This document shows, in pieces, positions 58,863-64,000 of a stretch of 64,000 nucleotides of DNA; position 1 is the stretch's first letter, and each line of letters opens with the position of its first letter. The notes beneath the pieces were generated by a model, which ran no database searches, was not told the origin of the DNA, and saw only the letters and a list, made by a program, of their open reading frames with translations. The DNA is from Lachnospiraceae bacterium (lineage in GTDB: Bacteria; Bacillota; Clostridia; Lachnospirales; Lachnospiraceae): NCBI GenBank assembly GCA_003507655.1, contig DNUZ01000010.1, positions 33,464 through 97,463 of the forward strand, in the 5' to 3' direction. Position numbers and translations under genes: made by a program.

Positions 58863-61094
58863 ATGTACGAGAAGTTAAATAATATGCAAAAAGAAGCCGT
58901 CTTTCAGACCGAAGGACCGGTGCTGATTTTAGCAGGAGCGGGTTCGGGAAAAACGCGTGTGCTGACCTACCGGACAGGCTATTTAATAGAAGAAAAGGGA
59001 GTCAATCCCTATAATATTATGGCAATTACCTTTACGAATAAAGCAGCAGGCGAGATGCGGGAACGTATCAGTGAGCAGGTCGGATATGGGGCAGAGAGCA
59101 TCTGGGTATCTACGTTCCATTCCACCTGTGTAAGGATTCTGCGCAGACACATCGACCGGCTGGGATTTGATAATAATTTCACAATCTATGATTCTGATGA
59201 CCAGAAGACGTTGATGAAGGACATCTGTAAACGGTTAGAGATTGATACAAAAATTTACAAAGAGCGGACATTTTTAAATGCGATTTCCTCTGCAAAGGAT
59301 GAACTGATGGACCCTGTGGCATTTGAACTGTCGGCAGCAGGAGATTATAACAGACAGCGTCAGGCAAAGGTATACCGTGAATATCAGGCGGCATTAAAAA
59401 AGAATAATGCGTTGGATTTTGATGATTTAATTATGAAAACCGTAGAGCTGTTCCGTGCAGATGCAGAGGTGCTTGACTACTATCAGGAGAGATTCCGTTA
59501 TATCATGGTCGATGAGTATCAGGACACCAATACGGCACAGTTTGAGCTGATCCGGACGTTAGCGTCAAAATATCAGAACCTTTGCGTGGTTGGCGATGAT
59601 GACCAGTCCATTTACAAGTTCCGTGGTGCGAATATCTATAATATTTTAAACTTTGAAAAACATTTTCCAAATGCCAGAGTGATTAAGTTAGAGCAGAACT
59701 ACCGCTCCACACAGACCATCTTAGATGCGGCTAACGGAGTCATTAAAAACAATGAGGGACGAAAAGAAAAAGCACTTTGGACAGAAAACGGCACAGGGGA
59801 CAAGATTGATTTTGAGCAGTTTGATACGGCATATGAAGAGGCAGACTACATAGCAAAAGATATCAGAAAAAAAGTAGAGGCCGGTGATTATCAGTATAAA
59901 GACTGTGCCATTTTGTATCGTACGAATGCCCAGTCACGTCTTTTTGAGGAGCGTTTTGTCATCAGCGGGATTCCTTACAAGATTGTTGGCGGAGTCAACT
60001 TCTATGCGCGAAAGGAAATCAAGGATTTACTGTGCTATTTAAAAACGATCGACAATGCCAGAGATGATTTAGCAGTGCGGAGGATCATCAACGTGCCAAA
60101 ACGCGGGATCGGAGCGACAACCTTAAACCGTGTGCAGGAATATGCAGATGCCCATGATATCAGCTTTTACAATGCGTTGCGTGGTGCAGAAGAGATCACC
60201 ACATTAGGACGTGCCGCTTCAAAGATCAAACCGTTTGTAATGTTTATCCAATCCATGCGTTCTAAAGCGGAAATTTTAGGCGTATCAGAGCTGTTAAGGG
60301 ATATTATCGAGCAGACCGGATATGTGACGGAATTAGAGGCCGAGGATACGGAGGAAGCAAAGGCAAGGATTGAAAATATTGATGAGTTGATCAGCAAGGC
60401 GGCAGCCTATGAGGATGTCTGTGAAGAAAACGGAGAGCCTGCGAGTCTGAGCGGATTTTTAGAAGAGGTTGCATTAGTTGCCGATATCGACAGTCTCGAT
60501 GAAGATCAGGATTATGTTATTCTGATGACACTCCACAGTGCCAAAGGGTTAGAGTTCCCGCAGGTATATCTTGCAGGAATGGAGGACGGACTGTTTCCAA
60601 GTTATATGAGCATTGTGGCAGACGATGCGGCAGCGGAATTAGAAGAGGAACGCCGTCTGGCATATGTGGGGATCACAAGAGCAAAACAGAATCTTGCCAT
60701 TACCTGTGCAAAACAGAGAATGGTTCGTGGAGAAACACAATATAATAAAGTATCACGATTTGTAAAAGAAATCCCAAGAGAACTGTTAAGCGGTGCTGTC
60801 CGTAAAGAAAAAGAGCATAAAGAGCCAAAAGCGGCAACGTATCAGCAGGCAAAGCAGATCTTCCGGGCAAAGCCATATGGAATGCAGGCAAAACCGGAGA
60901 AATCCTTTGGAACACCGGGAAATCCGGCATCTTTAGGTTATCAGGAAGGTGACCGTGTCAGACATATGAAATTCGGTGAAGGAACGGTGCAGAATATCGT
61001 ACAGGGCGGACGTGATTATGAGGTAACCGTGGACTTTGATAAGGTCGGTGTGAAAAAAATGTTTGCTTCTTTTGCAAAGCTAAAAAAAGTATAA
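58863..61094 (+). CDS. pcrA: ATP-dependent DNA helicase PcrA (UvrD/Rep family)
   Basis: 743 residues; AAGGGGA precedes the ATG. SF1A helicase motifs: Q motif LNNMQKEAV, Walker A LAGAGSGKTRVLTYR, AITFTNKAAGEMRERI, VDEYQDTN (motif II), VVGDDDQSIYKFRGA (III), LEQNYRSTQTI (IV), TLHSAKGLEFPQVYLAG (V), AYVGITRAKQNL (VI). The C-terminal Tudor-like RNA-polymerase-binding domain is present (EGDRVRHMKFGEGTVQNI). It acts in repair, replication-fork clearance and rolling-circle replication. Confidence 0.97.
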   Translation: MYEKLNNMQKEAVFQTEGPVLILAGAGSGKTRVLTYRTGYLIEEKGVNPYNIMAITFTNKAAGEMRERISEQVGYGAESIWVSTFHSTCVRILRRHIDRLGFDNNFTIYDSDDQKTLMKDICKRLEIDTKIYKERTFLNAISSAKDELMDPVAFELSAAGDYNRQRQAKVYREYQAALKKNNALDFDDLIMKTVELFRADAEVLDYYQERFRYIMVDEYQDTNTAQFELIRTLASKYQNLCVVGDDDQSIYKFRGANIYNILNFEKHFPNARVIKLEQNYRSTQTILDAANGVIKNNEGRKEKALWTENGTGDKIDFEQFDTAYEEADYIAKDIRKKVEAGDYQYKDCAILYRTNAQSRLFEERFVISGIPYKIVGGVNFYARKEIKDLLCYLKTIDNARDDLAVRRIINVPKRGIGATTLNRVQEYADAHDISFYNALRGAEEITTLGRAASKIKPFVMFIQSMRSKAEILGVSELLRDIIEQTGYVTELEAEDTEEAKARIENIDELISKAAAYEDVCEENGEPASLSGFLEEVALVADIDSLDEDQDYVILMTLHSAKGLEFPQVYLAGMEDGLFPSYMSIVADDAAAELEEERRLAYVGITRAKQNLAITCAKQRMVRGETQYNKVSRFVKEIPRELLSGAVRKEKEHKEPKAATYQQAKQIFRAKPYGMQAKPEKSFGTPGNPASLGYQEGDRVRHMKFGEGTVQNIVQGGRDYEVTVDFDKVGVKKMFASFAKLKKV

Positions 61095-61198
61095 AATTTT
61101 TAAAAATTTATGAATTATGTATAGGCTATTAGGAAAAAATATGATATACTGAAAAAAATCAAACAGTAACCAGCATATGGAAATGGAGGAGCGTGGCT

Positions 61199-61453
61199 AT
61201 GAGCAGAGTAGAAGAGATGTTAAACGAGTTATTAAAGAAAAAAGAGGAAGAAGAGAAGGCAAATAACAAGGTTATCAAAGTACTTGCAGTGGTAGGAATT
61301 GTAGCAGCAGTAGCAGGAATTGCATATGCTGTATATCGTTTCTTTGCACCTGATTATTTAGAGGATTTTGAAGATGACTTCGACGATGAAATGGACGAAG
61401 ACTTCTTTGACGAAGATGAGAATGAATTTGAGGACGATGCAGATTCAGAATAA
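61199..61453 (+). CDS. Small single-pass membrane protein with a highly acidic tail
   Basis: 84 residues from ATG 61199, with GGAGGAG at 7-base spacing; a GTG at 61193 is too close to that site. An N-terminal Lys/Glu helix (EEMLNELLKKKEEEEKANN), a transmembrane helix (about 24-44: VIKVLAVVGIVAAVAGIAYAVYRFF) and a C-terminus almost entirely Asp/Glu/Phe (DFEDDFDDEMDEDFFDEDENEFEDD). Function is unknown. The 3' terminator is strong, so it is expressed as a unit. Confidence 0.65.
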   Translation: MSRVEEMLNELLKKKEEEEKANNKVIKVLAVVGIVAAVAGIAYAVYRFFAPDYLEDFEDDFDDEMDEDFFDEDENEFEDDADSE

Positions 61454-61470
61454 TGAAGAATAATACGAAA

Positions 61471-61500
61471 GGGCTGCAATCATATTGCAGTCCTTTTTTT
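61471..61500 (+). terminator. Intrinsic terminator
   Basis: GGGCTGCAAT (61471-61480) pairs with ATTGCAGTCC (61484-61493), followed by seven T. Confidence 0.92.
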
Positions 61501-61686
61501 GCTCTATAGGAAATACCATGTTATGTTAAAGCATAAAAGTCGTGTTTCCTATAGAGCAAAAAGCCCTTCGGGCGAAGATGCACAGCTCGCGGAGGAGTAA
61601 ATAGCTGCTATGCAGCATCGCTCGCGTGCGGAACAAAAGCTGTGTTACGAATGAAAATAGAGTGTGGAAGTGTGCGAAGCACACTT
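61501..61686. repeat. Dispersed palindromic repeat, copy 2 (long form) with adjoining hairpins
   Basis: GCTCTATAGGAAATAC (61501-61516) pairs with GTGTTTCCTATAGAGC (61542-61557). An inner TTATG/CATAA hairpin is absent from the shorter copy at 47998. GCCC-TTC-GGGC and GAAGATG follow (to 61580). Beyond it CACAGCT (61581-61587) pairs with AGCTGTG (61637-61643), and AAGTGTGC (61668-61675) with GCACACTT (61679-61686). No gene; it fills the 260-bp gap before rlmD. Confidence 0.8.
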
Positions 61687-61713
61687 TTGTTGAGTATAGG
61701 TATAGGAGCATGT

Positions 61714-63186
61714 ATGAAAAAAGGACAGGTTTTAGAAGGAATTGTAGAAAGAGTGGTGTTTCCGAATAAGGGAATTGTCAGTGTAGAAGGAGAAGAACAG
61801 AAGGTCATTGTAAAAAATGCAATAGAAGGACAAAAGATCCGTTTTTCCATTAATAAAAAAAGAAAGGGCAAAGCAGAGGGCAGGCTTTTAGAAGTGATAG
61901 AAAGATCACCGCTTCAGACAGAAGAAGAGTGTGCGTATTTCGGAAAATGCGGCGGTTGTATGTATCAGGGAGTACCGTACCAAGAGCAGCTTAAGATCAA
62001 GGAAACGCAGGTAAAAAATCTGTTAGCACCGGTGCTTTTGAATGCAGGTTATGAGTTAGATGAGATTTTCGAGGGTGTCAAAGAGAGTCCGAGAAGTCTT
62101 GCTTATCGCAATAAAATGGAGTTTTCTTTTGGAGATGAAGTCAAGGATGGCCCGCTCAGTCTTGGAATGCATAAACGCGGAAGTTTTCATGATATTGTAA
62201 CGGTGGACGGATGCCGTATCGTGGATGAGGATTATTCTAAAATTTTAAGAGGTGTACTGGACTTTTTTACGGAGCATCAGGTTCCTTTTTATCATAAAAT
62301 GAGTCATGTGGGTTATCTGCGTCATCTGCTGGTGCGAAAAGCTGTTAAGACCGGAGAGATTCTGATTGACCTTGTGACGACCACGCAGCCGATAGAGGGA
62401 GCAGATACAAAAGAGCTGTTATCAGAGATGGCAGCAACCATCTGTGCGCTGGAGTTAGAGGGTACTGTTGTCGGAATCCTGCATACGGAAAATGACAGTG
62501 TTGCGGATGCCGTGATTAATGAACATACTGAGCTTTTATACGGTCAGGATCATTTTGAGGAAGAACTGCTCGGATTGCAATTTTCGATTTCTCCGTTTTC
62601 TTTTTTCCAGACAAATTCACTTGGAGCAGAGGTGCTCTATGAGACGGCAAGAGAATACGTTGCCGATGCAGGAAACGGAAAGATTGTCTATGACCTTTAC
62701 AGCGGTACCGGAACGATTGCACAGATTTTAGCTCCGGTTGCAAAAGAGGTGATTGGAGTAGAGATCATCGAAGAAGCGGTGGAAGCTGCAAAAGAGAATG
62801 CAAAACGCAACCGATTAGGAAACTGCGAATTTTTAGCAGGCGATGTTTTAAAGGTGCTCGATGACATTGAACAAAAACCGGATTTCATTGTCTTAGATCC
62901 GCCAAGAGACGGGATCCATCCCAAGGCATTAGAAAAGATCATCAGCTACGGAGTAGAAAAGATGGTCTATATTTCCTGCAAGCCAACGAGCCTTGCAAGG
63001 GATTTAGAGGTGTTGTTAGCGAGAGGGTATGAGGCAGAGAGGATCTGCTGTGTGGATATGTTCCCGCAGACGACCGGGATAGAGAATGTGTGCCTTTTGG
63101 GCAAACGAAAACCAGATGCCAAGGTAAAAATAGGCATTGATATGGATGATTATTACCGTATCAGGGAGAATGCTGAAAGCAAATAA
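61714..63186 (+). CDS. rlmD: 23S rRNA (uracil-C5)-methyltransferase, RlmD/RumA family
   Basis: 490 residues from ATG 61714, with AGGAG upstream; an in-frame ATG at 61642 lies in the repeat region without a site. N-terminal TRAM domain (VLEGIVERVVFPNKGIVSV...), an iron-sulfur Cys set (ECAYFGKCGGCMYQ with an upstream Cys), then the methyltransferase domain: QTNSLGAEVLY, SAM motif VYDLYSGTGTIAQIL, LDPPRDGIHP and the catalytic Cys in YISCKPTSLARDL. It makes m5U in 23S rRNA. RlmCD-type dual specificity is common in Firmicutes, so the exact target is uncertain. Confidence 0.93.
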   Translation: MKKGQVLEGIVERVVFPNKGIVSVEGEEQKVIVKNAIEGQKIRFSINKKRKGKAEGRLLEVIERSPLQTEEECAYFGKCGGCMYQGVPYQEQLKIKETQVKNLLAPVLLNAGYELDEIFEGVKESPRSLAYRNKMEFSFGDEVKDGPLSLGMHKRGSFHDIVTVDGCRIVDEDYSKILRGVLDFFTEHQVPFYHKMSHVGYLRHLLVRKAVKTGEILIDLVTTTQPIEGADTKELLSEMAATICALELEGTVVGILHTENDSVADAVINEHTELLYGQDHFEEELLGLQFSISPFSFFQTNSLGAEVLYETAREYVADAGNGKIVYDLYSGTGTIAQILAPVAKEVIGVEIIEEAVEAAKENAKRNRLGNCEFLAGDVLKVLDDIEQKPDFIVLDPPRDGIHPKALEKIISYGVEKMVYISCKPTSLARDLEVLLARGYEAERICCVDMFPQTTGIENVCLLGKRKPDAKVKIGIDMDDYYRIRENAESK

Positions 63187-63229
63187 ACCTTTACAAAACC
63201 GAATAATACACTGAATTAAAGCAAGATAG

Positions 63230-63276
63230 AAGCTGTTGATGCGTTAGAAGATAACGTGTCAGCGGCTTTTTCTTTT
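63230..63276 (+). terminator. Terminator of rlmD
   Basis: AAGCTGTTGA (63230-63239) pairs with TCAGCGGCTT (63259-63268) with two G-T pairs, and inner CGTT/AACG, followed by TTTCTTTTT. Confidence 0.85.
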
Positions 63277-63318
63277 TATCTAAAAATCTATTAGTCAAAT
63301 CTGAAAGGAGTCAATTCT

Positions 63319-63525
63319 ATGGCAAAGAAAAATGTAAGAAACATGAAGGTTTGTGGACAGAGTGGTTATAAATATGAGACAGTTCCGGCAATTACATTAA
63401 AAGGAAAGTGGCTGGAAGAACTGGGATTTCATCTTGGGGATAATGGCAGGCTTATTTTTTTGTTTGAGGTCTCAAACTTTTATGTGACAAACATAACTGT
63501 CTGTGCTATTATAAAAACGATATAA
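63319..63525 (+). CDS. SymE-like type I toxin remnant or short variant
   Basis: 68 residues; AAAGGAG precedes the ATG. The opening is SymE-like: a basic start, then YETVPAITLKGKWLEELGFHLGD, the family's ITLKGxWLxxxGF..G phrase. After LGDN the expected SpoVT/AbrB-like strand is shortened, reaching GRLIF early, and the remaining residues (LFEVSNFYVTNITVCAIIKTI) do not fit the family. A small internal deletion or 3' replacement is likely. SymE proteins are RNA-associated SOS-type toxins controlled by antisense RNA; no antisense promoter is obvious here. Confidence 0.6.
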   Translation: MAKKNVRNMKVCGQSGYKYETVPAITLKGKWLEELGFHLGDNGRLIFLFEVSNFYVTNITVCAIIKTI

Positions 63526-63667
63526 GCGAAAATGACTTTTGCGGAAACGAAAGTATCGTTATATTTTTTTATCCCTATACTTCCTATAATGGGAATGAAT
63601 ACTTGCAAATTTGATTACTAATATTTTTTCATTATTACAGGTACAATAAAAACATGTAATAGCGGAA

Positions 63668-64000
63668 ATGAGGTATAGTTACTTGCAGATAGAGAAGTAT
63701 ATTGCGGATAAAATAACATCTTTATGTGAAAAGCGTGATATCAGTAAATACAGATTATCGCAACTGTCGGGAATTTCCCAGTCGTCACTGGGAAGAATCA
63801 TGGTGCAGGAAAACCTGCCGTCGCTGATCACACTTGAAAAAATATGTATAGCTTTGGGCGTGACATTATCGCAGTTTTTTCAGGAAGGTAATTCAGAGAA
63901 TCTGACAGAAAAACAGAAAGAAGTTCTAGGGATATGGAACGATCTGAGTACAAATGAGCAGGAAACAGTAATGTCAATGCTGCGTGGACTTCGGAAGTAG
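63668..64000 (+). CDS. XRE-family transcriptional regulator
   Basis: 110 residues if started at ATG 63668. A TTG at 63683 has GAGG at good spacing and may be the true start. Helix-turn-helix region about 9-72: IADKITSLCEKRDISKYRLSQLSGISQSSLGRIMVQENLPSLITLEKICIALGVTLSQFF. The C-terminal helix (LTEKQKEVLGIWNDLSTNEQETVMSMLRGLRK) is common in small clostridial XRE proteins. The stop is the final codon of the window, so the protein is complete. Targets unknown. Confidence 0.88.
   Translation: MRYSYLQIEKYIADKITSLCEKRDISKYRLSQLSGISQSSLGRIMVQENLPSLITLEKICIALGVTLSQFFQEGNSENLTEKQKEVLGIWNDLSTNEQETVMSMLRGLRK

Overview
The window looks like the chromosome of an anaerobic gut Firmicute of the Lachnospiraceae (Roseburia/Agathobacter-like). 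Supporting signs are strong AGGAGG ribosome-binding sites, moderate-to-low GC, folA/thyA and ilvBN in Clostridia-type order, a DUF1836 protein, a YerC-type TrpR-like protein, a PcrA helicase, an RlmD methylase and a PKTGD-type sortase signal. No species is claimed.

Layout. 1-2.4 kb: the 3' end of a gene with a thioredoxin-like domain (possibly anaerobic ribonucleotide reductase), a tRNA-Gly(GCC) with its own promoter and terminator, a PdaA-type polysaccharide deacetylase and two small membrane proteins. 2.5-11.0 kb: a tightly packed co-directional run of thyA, folA, an AEC-family permease, ilvB, ilvN, and a first exopolysaccharide (EPS) block (priming sugar transferase, CpsD-like ATPase, anchored CARDB-like protein, Wzz-like protein). 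11.9-22.1 kb: a second EPS operon (two GT4 and one GT2 glycosyltransferases, EpsG-like polymerase, Wzx-type flippase, two tandem acyltransferases, a glycosidase-like lipoprotein). 22-39.4 kb: mostly housekeeping genes (flavin reductase, ilvE, truA, recJ, hslO, nadE, an L,D-transpeptidase, two aminotransferases including hisC) plus several surface or uncharacterised proteins.

The main discovery is at 40.0-55.1 kb. One ABC-transporter substrate-binding protein gene on the minus strand is cut in two: the C-terminal half is at 39.5-40.0 kb and the N-terminal half at 55.1-55.6 kb. Between them lies a 15.1-kb island headed by a large serine recombinase. A 6-bp direct repeat (CACCTG) marks both junctions. 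Joining the two host flanks across it restores one uninterrupted frame of about 333 codons. The island-side flanks are inverted copies of each other (16 of 20 bases), as expected for the two arms of an attP. Cargo: a PadR regulator with a broken DUF2812 partner, a highly structured candidate RNA built from two 52-bp tandem units, a MerR regulator facing a 19-bp-spacer promoter, a 1147-residue sortase-anchored surface protein, a double HD/HD-GYP protein, and a glucuronide module (AraC regulator, beta-glucuronidase, GPH symporter, KDG kinase).

55.6-64 kb returns to the chromosome: a four-helix protein, a PHP phosphoesterase, two palindromic MITE-like elements, DUF1836, YerC, PcrA, RlmD, a SymE-like remnant and an XRE regulator. 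A dispersed palindromic repeat occurs once inside the island and once in the chromosome.

Functional picture: the organism builds and decorates an extracellular polysaccharide, and has acquired, as a precise site-specific insertion, a unit for importing and cleaving glucuronides. Only the KDG kinase of the downstream glucuronate pathway is on the island, so the remaining steps would have to come from elsewhere in the genome.
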